From positions 1 to 64,000 of the forward strand of contig JBBDQN010000054.1 in the NCBI GenBank assembly GCA_040905905.1: DNA of 64,000 nt, given 5' to 3'. Shown piece by piece: positions 32,314 through 43,577 of the stretch (within the stretch, counting starts at the first letter, position 1; the number at the start of each line of letters is the position of its first letter). This DNA is from JAICND01 sp040905905. GTDB taxonomy: Bacteria; Actinomycetota; Acidimicrobiia; Spongiisociales; ZC4RG35. The notes under the pieces are model-generated. The model searched no databases and was not told the DNA's origin. It was given only the letters and a program-made list of their open reading frames with translations. Both the position numbers and the translations under genes were made by a program.

Positions 32314-33464
32314 AACCGGTCCAGCCGCTCCCGGTAACGCTCCACCGCCGCGATCAGGTCGTCGACGGTGTCTCCCCCGAACTGCCGCTGGATCTCCTGG
32401 GCGAGTACTACCGCCACCATTTGCTCTGCGACCACACCGGCAGCGGGGACCGCGCAGGTGTCGGACCGCTCGTAAAAGGCGGGGACAGCCTCTTTCGACT
32501 CGACGTCGACGGTCTGGAGACCTTTGAGGACCGTGGAGATCGGTTTCATCGCGGCCCGTACCCGCAAGGGCCCTCCGATCGTCATGCCGCCTTCCGTTCC
32601 ACCCGCTCGATTGGTATTCCGGTAGAAGGCGTCGTCGTAGAAGATCTCGTCATGGGCTACCGATCCCGGCCGCCCCGCGGAAGTAAACCCGTCTCCCACT
32701 TCCACGCCCTTGATGGCATGGATCGACATCAGGGCCGCGGCCAGGCGGGCATCGAGACGGCGGTCCCAGTGGACGTGGCTTCCGACACCGGCCGGCAACC
32801 CGTACGCGAGAACCTCTACGACCCCGCCGATCGTGTCACGCGCTCCCTTGGCGCCCTCGATTGCTTTCACCATCGACGTCGCGGCCACTGGATCAAAACA
32901 ACGAACGGGTGAAGCGTCGACCATCTCGAGATCACCCGGCGTGGGAGGGGTTAAGGACTCGGACCAGACATCGCCGATGGCGACCACATGGGAAATGACC
33001 GAAACTCCCACGACTTCGAGAAGCTGTTTAGCGAGATATCCGACGACGGTGCGAGCGGCGGTTTCACGAGCCGACGCCCGTTCGAGGATGTCACGGGCGT
33101 CTTTGGTGTTGTACTTGAGCATTCCCGCCAGGTCGGCGTGGCCTGGCCGGGGTTTGGTCAAGGGGCTGCGCGCGGCCGAATCCACTGGTTCGGGGCTCAT
33201 TTCTTGTTGCCATCGGGGCCATTCCGTGTTTCGCACGATCACGGCCACGGGCGACCCCAGGGTGAAGCCATGACGGACGCCTGCCAGGATCTCCAGTTCG
33301 TCCAGCTCGATCCGCATCCGTGCTCCTCGCCCTAACCCGAGTCGGCGACGGGCAAGTTCGTGGGCGATGCCCTTCGCCTCGACCTGGAGCCCCGAAGGAA
33401 GCCCTTCGACAATGGCCACCAACCCAGGGCCATGGGACTCGCCGGCGGTGAGGAATCGCAGCAT
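32310..33464 (-). CDS. aroC: Chorismate synthase
   Basis: A protein of 384 aa, the FMN-dependent last step to chorismate. Family signatures: GESHGPGLVAIVEGLPSG at the N terminus, KPRPGHADLAGMLKY, RASARETAARTVVG, and GGMTIGGPLRVRAAMKP. Length is normal for actinobacteria. It is followed in order by aroK and aroB, with the prepilin peptidase gene upstream. Confidence 0.97.
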   Translation of the reverse strand: MLRFLTAGESHGPGLVAIVEGLPSGLQVEAKGIAHELARRRLGLGRGARMRIELDELEILAGVRHGFTLGSPVAVIVRNTEWPRWQQEMSPEPVDSAARSPLTKPRPGHADLAGMLKYNTKDARDILERASARETAARTVVGYLAKQLLEVVGVSVISHVVAIGDVWSESLTPPTPGDLEMVDASPVRCFDPVAATSMVKAIEGAKGARDTIGGVVEVLAYGLPAGVGSHVHWDRRLDARLAAALMSIHAIKGVEVGDGFTSAGRPGSVAHDEIFYDDAFYRNTNRAGGTEGGMTIGGPLRVRAAMKPISTVLKGLQTVDVESKEAVPAFYERSDTCAVPAAGVVAEQMVAVVLAQEIQRQFGGDTVDDLIAAVERYRERLDRF

Positions 33465-33502
33465 GGGCTCGGAATGGTAGGCAGCGGCCTGTGGAGGTCT
33501 GC

Positions 33503-34201
33503 CTACAAACGGCCGACCAGGGCCAGCGCCACCCAGGTCCCAACGATGAGTGGCGGGCCGTATGGCAAAAGAGTTGTCCGGCTCTTACCCCGCATCAAGA
33601 GAACGATCGCGGGGACCCCGCCCGCGAGAGCGGTAACGAAAAGTCCCCACACCAGCACCCGCCAGGAATGGAACCCGAGGAACAGCCCGAGGAGGGCCGC
33701 CAAACGGACGTCGCCAAATCCGAACCCCTTCCCCCGGGCAGCCAGCCAGACCAGTAGAAATAGCCCCCAATACGCCACACCGGCCACAAGTCCCCTGATG
33801 AGATCACTCCATCGCCCGCTGGCGAGAGCCCCGGCGGTCAGCAGCACCAGGCAGGCAAACCCCCCCGGGTAGAGGATTCGATTGGGTATTCGCAGGTGGT
33901 CGAGATCGCTGACGATGAGAATCGTGGTAACCGCCACCAGAGCCATGTGGGCGGCAAGGACCGGAGTCCAGCCAATGGCAGCAGCGACAAATCCGGCCCC
34001 GAAGGCGGCGGTCAGACCGGTGGCCAACTCGCGCCACCGGCTCCGTCCGCAGCTACATCTGATGGTCCAGCCGGTGCCAGGGCAGCGGGGACACGGAGAC
34101 TCGAAAGGGCGTAGAGGAAGGTCGGTGCCCGATTGCACACCAAGGGCATGAAGGAGAGGACCGGCCAGCAAACCGGCCAGGGCCATGGTCAGGGCCGTCA
34201 C
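33503..34201 (-). CDS. A24 prepilin-type leader peptidase
   Basis: An integral membrane protein of 232 aa with about six to seven helices. The aspartate-protease pair of the A24 family is present: Asp in IVSDLDHLRIPNR (about 105) and GFGFGDVRL (about 160). The N-terminal cytoplasmic loop has two CxxC-like pairs (CPRC, CSC), the PilD-type zinc site. The usual N-methyltransferase signature is weak. It would cut and possibly methylate type IV pilin-like precursors, but no pilin or pilus motor gene is in the window. It lies between aroC and a PATAN-domain gene. Confidence 0.88.
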   Translation of the reverse strand: MTALTMALAGLLAGPLLHALGVQSGTDLPLRPFESPCPRCPGTGWTIRCSCGRSRWRELATGLTAAFGAGFVAAAIGWTPVLAAHMALVAVTTILIVSDLDHLRIPNRILYPGGFACLVLLTAGALASGRWSDLIRGLVAGVAYWGLFLLVWLAARGKGFGFGDVRLAALLGLFLGFHSWRVLVWGLFVTALAGGVPAIVLLMRGKSRTTLLPYGPPLIVGTWVALALVGRL

Positions 34202-34232
34202 GCGGCGACGTTAGAAGGTTGCCGGCCCAGTA

Positions 34233-35357
34233 TCAGACGTCGTCGAGACCGACCGAGCTCATCCGCCGTCGTTTTAGGAACCCATGGCCCAGCGGGCTGG
34301 GCTCATCCTTTGGCTCCGTTGGTTCGGCGCTCTGGCCTTCGGGGTCCTCCCCGAGTTGGGAGAACACCCGGTCAAGGAACGACTCCGAGAGGCCGGTCGG
34401 TTGGTCGGGCTCGTTGGTCTCTGGCTCCGTCGCCTCGGGCTCGGCTTGGGCCGAAGCGGCAACCGGCTCTTCCCACCAGCTGCGGTCATGGGCGGGGATC
34501 GTTGAGCTGGGCTCCAGCTCCACCGTCGGGGCATCAGGGCTCCAGCTGGACTGGACGCTCCCGACGGCGGCTTCGTATTGGGCGGGTCCTGCGATGGATA
34601 CGGGGGCAAGGTCGACTGGTTCGCCTGTCTGGGCCGGTCCGGGTGGTGAAGGGGGTTCGGGTGCTTCGGCTACCTCGGCTCTGAGCGGTTCGACCAGGCC
34701 TGCCCGCATCAGGCCGGCCAGATCCTTGGCGACACGGAAGCGAGAGATTCCCAGACGCTCTGACAAACCCCGAACGGTCGAGGTGCCACCGAAACCGGCA
34801 ATGAGCCGCCAGGTGTTGGGTGCCAGCGTGACCGGCTCCCCGTTGGGGGCTTCCGTGTTGATGCAAAGCTCGACATCGATGTGAGGTATCACTATCTCGA
34901 TGTCGGCCCAATCGGCGGAGCGGCGGTCAGCCTCGGCGACACACAACTCGACATCGAAACTCTGCTCCATGCGATAGCGCGGGTTGACGTCGAGGTTGAA
35001 GACGAACTGTCCCCGTCCGGGTTTGCGAATCCGGAAAAGGCTCTCGACCACCTCTTCTCGGACAAGGTCGGTGAAGTGGTGAGTGCCGGTGCCCGGGGTC
35101 AATACTTCTGTCAGGGAGCGGCCAGAAACCTCGGTGGCGCGCAGCCCGTCGTCCGTGACCAGACCGGACGCCGCCAACTGGCGTCGGAAGTCATCGTCAG
35201 TGGAAATGGTCGCAAACGTCAGCGATCCACTCTCCAGATAAACCCGCCCGTGTTGATCAGGGGTGTCGATTCGCAAGCAGCCTGACTTGTACGAGCGAGA
35301 GAGGAGGCGAAGAACCTCCTCTAGGGGGAAAACATCGAGATGCCCGGTCAACGACAT
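34233..35357 (-). CDS. PATAN (DUF4388) domain protein
   Basis: A protein of 374 aa. The N terminus (1-110) matches the PATAN/DUF4388 fold: GHLDVFPLEEVLRLLSRSYK, then GCLRI and GRVYLESGSLTFA. A second region (about 150-225) looks like a winged helix (WRLIAGFGGTSTVRGLSERL). The C-terminal third is acidic, Pro/Glu-rich and probably disordered, ending in a basic patch (LKRRR). PATAN proteins act in signalling linked to pili and motility in other bacteria. ATG has GAGG 7 nt upstream. The function here is unknown. Confidence 0.75.
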   Translation of the reverse strand: MSLTGHLDVFPLEEVLRLLSRSYKSGCLRIDTPDQHGRVYLESGSLTFATISTDDDFRRQLAASGLVTDDGLRATEVSGRSLTEVLTPGTGTHHFTDLVREEVVESLFRIRKPGRGQFVFNLDVNPRYRMEQSFDVELCVAEADRRSADWADIEIVIPHIDVELCINTEAPNGEPVTLAPNTWRLIAGFGGTSTVRGLSERLGISRFRVAKDLAGLMRAGLVEPLRAEVAEAPEPPSPPGPAQTGEPVDLAPVSIAGPAQYEAAVGSVQSSWSPDAPTVELEPSSTIPAHDRSWWEEPVAASAQAEPEATEPETNEPDQPTGLSESFLDRVFSQLGEDPEGQSAEPTEPKDEPSPLGHGFLKRRRMSSVGLDDV

Positions 35358-35410
35358 TAGGAGTCCTCTATAGCGTGCAATCGTGGATTCGGCGTTATAC
35401 GAGCTTTGCT

Positions 35411-36193
35411 TTAGGGGTTTTCCAGCACCTTACGCATCGCCGCCATGGGTGCGGTCTGTCCCGTCCAAGCCGAAAACGAGCGGGCGGCCTGCGCTAGCAA
35501 CAAATCGACCCCCCTGACAGCCGGAAAACCTCGCTTTTCCAGTTCCTGGACTGCCGGTGTCGGGTCCGGGCCGTAGGCCATATCGAGGATCCCGCGGCTC
35601 AGGGCTAATACCCGGTTAGGCAACATTTCACCTTGTCTTCCCAGCGGGGTGCAGTTGACAACCACCCCACCGGCCAGGGGCACCTCCCAGTGGATCTCGC
35701 CGAGGTCGAGACCCAGGCGCCGGCCCAGAGCGACCCCTCTCCCGGGGCGCCTCGCGGTCAAGTAAAGGGGATGATTGGCCAGGGCGACACAGGCGGCAGC
35801 AGCAGCACCCCCGGCCCCCAGTATCAGCACCGGTCCGGTTGTCGGCAATGCGGCCCAAACATCGCGGATTCCCCCGATGTCGGTTGAGATCCCCAACACT
35901 CCGCCCTCGGTTTTGAGGACCGTGTTCACCGATCCGGCCCGTTCTGCTTCGGGATCGAGACGGTCACACAGTGCCGTGGCCAGCGCCTTGTGGGGCATCG
36001 TCACGTTGAAGCCGGAGAGCTTGCCCGCCCGAAGTTCGGCGAACGCATCACGCACTCCGTCCTCGTCGACGCGGCGGGCGACATACGTGCCCGCCAATCC
36101 GGTGGCCTCCAGCGCGGCGGTGTGGAGCGCGGGCGAAAGCGAGTGGTCAACCGGGTCTCCCAAGAGCGCAAGTCGGAGGAACGAACCGGTCAG
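35411..36193 (-). CDS. aroE: Shikimate dehydrogenase (inferred CTG start)
   Basis: About 260 aa, reducing 3-dehydroshikimate with NADPH. Motifs: GDPVDHSLSPALH, FNVTMPHKALA with the catalytic Lys, and VLILGAGGAAAAACVA for NADP. From the TTG at 36163 the first beta strand is missing. Starting at CTG 36193-36191 adds MTGSFLRLAL and restores the usual LALLGDPV opening. This CTG overlaps the mltG stop (CTGA) and has GGAG exactly 7 nt upstream. Confidence 0.93.
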   Translation of the reverse strand: MTGSFLRLALLGDPVDHSLSPALHTAALEATGLAGTYVARRVDEDGVRDAFAELRAGKLSGFNVTMPHKALATALCDRLDPEAERAGSVNTVLKTEGGVLGISTDIGGIRDVWAALPTTGPVLILGAGGAAAAACVALANHPLYLTARRPGRGVALGRRLGLDLGEIHWEVPLAGGVVVNCTPLGRQGEMLPNRVLALSRGILDMAYGPDPTPAVQELEKRGFPAVRGVDLLLAQAARSFSAWTGQTAPMAAMRKVLENP

Positions 36194-37272
36194 GGAAGGA
36201 CTCCGAGGCTTCTCGCCTGCTCAATGTTGGCCTGGTGCTCTTCAAACGTCTCGGCGAAGGCATGGCTGCCGTCCTCGCTTATCAGAACGTAGAAGAAAAA
36301 GGGCGTAGTGGATGGTGCCGCGGCCGCTTCCAGAGAAGCTCGACCAGGTGCCCCGATGGGCGTCGGGGGGAGGCCGGGGACGAGGTACAGGTTGTAAGGC
36401 GAGTCCGACTCGTTGTTGAACAAGCTCGGGTCACGGGTGCCAAGCCCGTAGAGGACCGACGCGTCGATTTGGAGCAACATCCCCTCGAGCAGGCGGTTGC
36501 GAATCACACTCGACACCACCGGACGTTCCTCGGGGACTCTCACCTCGGCCTCGATCAGAGAGGCGATGATGATCCCCTGATAAGAGCTGTAACCGGCCTC
36601 CTGGAGCGCCGTCCAATCCACCGAGCCGACCCGTTCCTCCATCGTGTCAGCCAGAACCTGCAGAATCTCGGTGGCCGGTGAGTCTCGCAAGAACTCATAG
36701 GTGTCGGGAAACAACAAGCCTTCCCAGTCACTGAGGGTGATGGTTCCCTCGGGCATGACCCGCAGCTCTGTGTTCACCTCACGCCCGACCAGGGCCCTCT
36801 CGAATTCCGTCCGCTCCCGCCCTGACGCCTCCACCAGCACGTCGATTATCTCGGTGACTCGCAGACCCTCGGGAATGGTGACTCTGTATGAATCCGCCAC
36901 CGGGCCCAGGAGAAGCAAAGGCAGTACCTGGTCGATGGTCATGCCGGTTTCGAGTTCGTAAGTTCCGGCTCGAAGCTGGTTGGCGACACCGTCATCTCGC
37001 ACCCGCAACTCGAACTGATTGACCGAGGCGATGACTCCCGCCTCGGCAAGGATATTGCCAATTTGTCGGGCGCTAGCCCCGGGGGGAACTGTCACCGTCA
37101 CCGGGATCCCGGGCGCTACCGAAACCGCCGATCCGTTGTCCGGCTCGTTGCTAACCGCACCGCCCACCAATCGGGCAAATGTGGTAGCGGCCAGGACGAC
37201 CAGCAGTGCCGTCGCTCCTAGGCCCAGGAGGACGCGCAGCCAGCGAGAGGAGAGGACTGGAGAAAAGTTCAT
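36190..37272 (-). CDS. mltG: Endolytic transglycosylase MltG
   Basis: A protein of 360 aa with one N-terminal membrane helix (about 12-35) and an extracellular YceG domain that cuts nascent peptidoglycan glycan strands. Family features: EGLLFPDTYEF, the catalytic Glu in IIIASLIEAEV, a VSSVIRNRLL segment, and SPYNLYLVPGLPPTPIGAPG. It sits between ruvX and aroE as in Mycobacterium. ATGA overlap with ruvX. Confidence 0.95.
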   Translation of the reverse strand: MNFSPVLSSRWLRVLLGLGATALLVVLAATTFARLVGGAVSNEPDNGSAVSVAPGIPVTVTVPPGASARQIGNILAEAGVIASVNQFELRVRDDGVANQLRAGTYELETGMTIDQVLPLLLLGPVADSYRVTIPEGLRVTEIIDVLVEASGRERTEFERALVGREVNTELRVMPEGTITLSDWEGLLFPDTYEFLRDSPATEILQVLADTMEERVGSVDWTALQEAGYSSYQGIIIASLIEAEVRVPEERPVVSSVIRNRLLEGMLLQIDASVLYGLGTRDPSLFNNESDSPYNLYLVPGLPPTPIGAPGRASLEAAAAPSTTPFFFYVLISEDGSHAFAETFEEHQANIEQARSLGVLP

Positions 37273-37690
37273 CGGAGACGATCGAGGAACGCTTGGAGGA
37301 TAACGGCCGCAGCAACCTTATCGACAGTTTCACGCCGCCTGGAACGGCGAACGTTGGCCGCCAGCATGGCCCGTTCGGCCGTGGAGGTAGTGAATCGTTC
37401 GTCCGCAAAAGTCACCGCCAGCCCGGTGGCCCTGGCGACTTCATCGCCCAAAAGCCGGGCCTCGAATGCGGCCGGTCCCTCCTTGCCAGAGAGCCCAAGC
37501 GGCAAACCCATCACGATCTCGGCCACGTTCATTTCGACGACAATGGTGGCGATTCGGTTGACAGCATCCGCTCGGGCTACGACCTCGAGAGGCTGGGCGG
37601 TGATGCGGAGCTCGTCGGAAAGGGCGAGTCCCACCCGGTGGGTGCCGTAATCGATTCCCAGAACCCTGCCCTCAGTAGGGGCCAGGTCTG

Positions 37691-37694
<4 letters not shown>
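37269..37694 (-). CDS. ruvX: RuvX/YqgF-type putative pre-16S rRNA nuclease
   Basis: An RNase H-fold protein of 141 aa. VLGIDYGTHRVGLALSD at the N terminus holds the first acidic residue, GLPLGLSGKEGPAA follows, and FADERFTTSTAER carries a later one. Orthologues process 16S rRNA 5' ends, with a debated Holliday-junction role. It starts GTG in a GTGA overlap with alaS. Confidence 0.94.
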
Positions 37695-40315
<2,621 letters not shown>

Positions 40316-40340
40316 GGGATCGGCTCAGGTTACCGGTGGG

Positions 40341-40526
40341 TCAACGAGGTACCCGGTCTGACTTCGGCCGCACCAGCCGCGAAAGCAGTCCGAGTGCATC
40401 GGCGGCTGTAGCCGTAGCCGAGACCCGCAGATCGACCGCGGTGGGGCGCCGCCGCAGGGCTCGCACCGTCACCAGACCCCCAGCGAACAGTCCAGCCAGA
40501 AACCACCACAACCGATCGAACATGGC
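40341..40526 (-). CDS. Small single-span membrane protein
   Basis: A protein of 61 aa with one N-terminal membrane helix (LWWFLAGLFAGGLVTV) and a basic cytoplasmic tail. It sits between rarA and alaS, where many actinobacteria have small membrane proteins (DUF6167-like in Streptomyces), which is the main support. The start ATG at 40526 is 8 nt after the rarA stop, with a weak GGGG ribosome binding site. The longer frame to 40778 overlaps rarA. Function unknown. Confidence 0.6.
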   Translation of the reverse strand, partial: AMFDRLWWFLAGLFAGGLVTVRALRRRPTAVDLRVSATATAADALGLLSRLVRPKSDRVPR

Positions 40527-40533
40527 CCCGAGA

Positions 40534-41841
40534 CTAGAGCCGCTCCTTGCCGAGGATCCGGTCTGCTTCGGTTTGCCGCCGTGCGATGTCGATCTCGGAA
40601 CCGCGATCACCGGGTCGGTAGAGGATTTGGGGGTCACTCCCCTCTGGCCAATATCGCTGCTCCACCACTCCGGAGGGGTCATCGTGGGGATACCGATAGC
40701 CTTTGGCACCCGAGGACCGCAGGCCCAGCGGCACCCCCGGCGCATCCGCCCCTGCCACCGCCTCGCGGGCGGCCCCAATGGCTCGCGCCACCGAGTTCGA
40801 CTTCGACGCGGTGGACAGGTAGATGGCCGCTTGGGTCAGGTTGTAGCTGGCTTCGGGAAGGCCCACCAGGGCCAACCCGTGCGCCGCTGCCACTGCCACC
40901 ACCAGCGCCTGCGGGTCGGCAAGCCCGATGTCTTCGGAAGCAAAGACCACCATCCGCCTGGCAATGAACTCGGGATCTTCGCCTGCTTCGATCATCAGGT
41001 GCAGCCAGAACAGAGCGGCATCGGGATCCGATCCCCGCATGCTTTTGATGAAAGCCGAGATGACGTCGTAATGGGCATCACCCACGCGGTCATAGCGGAT
41101 GATCCGCCTCTGCAGTGCTTCTTCAACGTCACTGCTGTCAATGACCGAGCGCTCCTTGGCTGCTGCGAGAGAAGCTGCCACATCGAGGGCGTTCAACGCG
41201 AGACGAGCATCGCCGCCCGTGCGGCTCGCCAGGTCGGTGCGAGCATCGGCGGATATGGTCAGCTCAAGGCTGCCCAAACCGCGCTCCCCATCGGACAGCG
41301 CCCGGTCGATCAACAAACCGATATCGTCCGGTTCGAGGGGCTCCAAGCGGATCAGGCTCGAGCGGGAGATGAGCGGCGAATTCACCTCATAGAACGGGTT
41401 CTCGGTTGTTGCCCCGATGAGGATAAGGGTGCCGTCCTCCACCCCGGGGAGGAGGGCGTCTTGCTGATTCTTGGCGAAACGATGGATCTCGTCGAGAAAG
41501 AGGACGGTGCGTCGCTCGTCGGTCTCGAGCCGATGCCGCGCCCGGGCGAGAACCTCTCTGATGTCCTTGACCCCTGCCGAGGTCGCGGACAGCGTCTCAA
41601 AGGCAGCAGCGGTGTAGTCGGCAACCAAACGCGCCAAGGTGGTTTTGCCAGTCCCCGGAGGCCCGAACAGGATCATCGAAACCGGGCGACCCTTTTCGAT
41701 CGTCTTTCGAAAGGCTGTCTCGGGTCCAACCAGTTTCGACTGTCCTACGACCTCGTCAAGATTGCGGGGCCGCATCCGCGTGGCCAGGGGCGCTACCGCG
41801 GCCAACGCTTGCTCTGCCCGCGATGCAAACAGATCAGTCAC
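40534..41841 (-). CDS. rarA: Replication-associated recombination protein RarA
   Basis: An AAA+ ATPase of 435 aa related to MgsA/WRNIP1, acting at stalled replication forks. Walker A is GPPGTGKTTL, Walker B LFLDEIHRF, sensor 1 GATTENPF, followed by the tetramerisation domain (MRGSDPDAALFWL, MVVFASEDIGLADP) and the C-terminal KGYRYPHD. It starts GTG in a GTGA overlap with aspS. Confidence 0.95.
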   Translation of the reverse strand: MTDLFASRAEQALAAVAPLATRMRPRNLDEVVGQSKLVGPETAFRKTIEKGRPVSMILFGPPGTGKTTLARLVADYTAAAFETLSATSAGVKDIREVLARARHRLETDERRTVLFLDEIHRFAKNQQDALLPGVEDGTLILIGATTENPFYEVNSPLISRSSLIRLEPLEPDDIGLLIDRALSDGERGLGSLELTISADARTDLASRTGGDARLALNALDVAASLAAAKERSVIDSSDVEEALQRRIIRYDRVGDAHYDVISAFIKSMRGSDPDAALFWLHLMIEAGEDPEFIARRMVVFASEDIGLADPQALVVAVAAAHGLALVGLPEASYNLTQAAIYLSTASKSNSVARAIGAAREAVAGADAPGVPLGLRSSGAKGYRYPHDDPSGVVEQRYWPEGSDPQILYRPGDRGSEIDIARRQTEADRILGKERL

Positions 41842-41861
41842 ATCTCAACTCTCACGTCTCG
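41834..41861 (+). repeat. Heptad repeat array (NNTCTCA), aspS-rarA
   Basis: Plus-strand units TCAGTCA, CATCTCA, ACTCTCA, CGTCTCG. It is the same NNTCTCA family as the ribD-ribE array, here on the opposite strand. It encodes the last AspRS residues (RDVRVEM), the aspS stop and the rarA start. Confidence 0.7.
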
Positions 41862-43577
41862 TTTTAGTCCCAGTTCCTTGAGCTGCGCCGGCGCCACCTC
41901 GGTCGGGGTCCCGGTGAGGGGATCGATGCCGCTCTGAGTCTTGGGAAACGGGATCACCTCCCGGATGTTGACCTCGTCCTGTAACACCATCATCAGCCGA
42001 TCGATCCCAAATGCGAACCCACCATGGGGCGGAGTGCCATAGCGGAGGGCCCGCAAAAACCAGCCAAACCGGATCTCCTGATCGTCAGCGGAGATCCCCA
42101 GAATCTCGAAGACCTTGCTCTGGACAGCGGGATCATGAATTCTGATCGATCCCGATCCAAGTTCGACTCCGTTCACAACAACGTCGTAAGCACGAGAAAG
42201 TGCTGCCAGCGGATGGGTCGCCATCATGTCCACATCCTGAGGCGACGTGAACGGATGATGGAGGAAGGTCAGGCCACCATCGCCCTCTTCGAACATGGGG
42301 AAGTCGGTCACCCAAAGGAACGCAAGATCATCGTGGCCGGAGGGGCGTCCGAGCTGAATGCGCAGCGAGCCCAAGACAGTGACCGCGATTCGCCACTGGT
42401 CGGCGATCAGAAGCAGGACATCGCCCGATCGGGCCTGCAGGCGTTGGTTGATCCCGGCCAGTTCATCGCTCGAAAGGAACTTGGCTACCGGGGAACGCAG
42501 CGAGCCATCCTCCTCGACCACCATCCAGACCAGGCCTTTGGCTCCCAGTCGCTTGGCCTCTTCGACCAGGGCATCAGCGGCCGACCGCGGTAGCTCCCGG
42601 GAGCCGGTGTTGATGGCCCTCACCACCCCACCTTCGCCGATTGCTCCGGCGAACCCGCGGAACCCGCTACCGGAAAATAGGCCGGTCAGGTCGATGATCT
42701 CCATCTCGAAGCGGATGTCTGGCTTGTCGACCCCGTATCGGTCCATCGACTCTTGCCACGTGAGCCGCCGGAACGGAAGGGGAAGGTCTACTCCTCGTAC
42801 CTCCTTTACCGCCGCGGCAATAGTGGCTTCGATCGCGTCCTGGACCCCGGTCTCCTCCCAGAAGGATCCCTCCAGGTCGAGCTGGGTGAACTCGAGCTGG
42901 CGGTCCGCTCTGAAGTCCTCATCGCGGTAGCAACGAGCGATCTGGAAGTACCGTTCGACCCCGGAGATCATGAGGAGCTGTTTGAAGAGCTGGGGCGATT
43001 GGGGCAGGGCGTAAAAGCTGCCGGGGTGAAGCCGGCTGGGAACCAGCATGTCCCGCGCACCTTCGGGGGTGGAGGGGATGAGCGTGGGGGTCTCAATTTC
43101 GAGGAAGTCCATTTTGTCCAGCGTGCGTCTGATGGCGGTGATGGCTTTGGAGCGGGCCCGCAGGTTGGCGGCCATGCGGGGGCGGCGGAGGTCGAGATAG
43201 CGATACTCGAGCCGGGTTCGCTCGTCGACGTCGACACGATCGTCGATCATGAAGGGAATGGGATCGGCCGGTCCCAGCACCTCGATCGTGTGGGCCGCCA
43301 CCTCCACGGCTCCGGTGGCTAGTTCGTCATTGACCGTTCCTACGGGGCGAGGCCGTACCAATCCCTCGACGGCGATGCAGGATTCCATTCTCAGGTCCGA
43401 GACGATCGGAAGCTGCTCGGGATCGGCCACCACCTGTACCACGCCGCTGGCGTCACGGAGATCGATGAAAGTCACACCTCCGTGGTCGCGGCGGCGTAGG
43501 ACCCATCCAGCCAAACGGACCCTTTGTCCGTCCAGATCGATCGTCTCCATGGCCCGGTGGGTCCGAACGGGTGTCAC
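41838..43577 (-). CDS. aspS: Aspartyl-tRNA synthetase (bacterial type)
   Basis: A protein of 579 aa. It has an N-terminal OB anticodon-binding domain (VRLAGWVLRRRDHGG), class II motifs (RYFQIARCYRDEDFRADRQ; GGFAFGIDRLMM) and the large bacterial GAD insertion (about 290-420). Because argGH and asn-related genes are not visible, whether it is discriminating or also makes Asp-tRNA-Asn cannot be told. Its C-terminal tail is encoded by a heptad repeat. Confidence 0.97.
   Translation of the reverse strand: MTPVRTHRAMETIDLDGQRVRLAGWVLRRRDHGGVTFIDLRDASGVVQVVADPEQLPIVSDLRMESCIAVEGLVRPRPVGTVNDELATGAVEVAAHTIEVLGPADPIPFMIDDRVDVDERTRLEYRYLDLRRPRMAANLRARSKAITAIRRTLDKMDFLEIETPTLIPSTPEGARDMLVPSRLHPGSFYALPQSPQLFKQLLMISGVERYFQIARCYRDEDFRADRQLEFTQLDLEGSFWEETGVQDAIEATIAAAVKEVRGVDLPLPFRRLTWQESMDRYGVDKPDIRFEMEIIDLTGLFSGSGFRGFAGAIGEGGVVRAINTGSRELPRSAADALVEEAKRLGAKGLVWMVVEEDGSLRSPVAKFLSSDELAGINQRLQARSGDVLLLIADQWRIAVTVLGSLRIQLGRPSGHDDLAFLWVTDFPMFEEGDGGLTFLHHPFTSPQDVDMMATHPLAALSRAYDVVVNGVELGSGSIRIHDPAVQSKVFEILGISADDQEIRFGWFLRALRYGTPPHGGFAFGIDRLMMVLQDEVNIREVIPFPKTQSGIDPLTGTPTEVAPAQLKELGLKRDVRVEM

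Noticed and set aside
40336..41937. 533-codon plus-strand open frame
   Set aside because: It lies opposite rarA and the small membrane gene; a shadow of real minus-strand genes.
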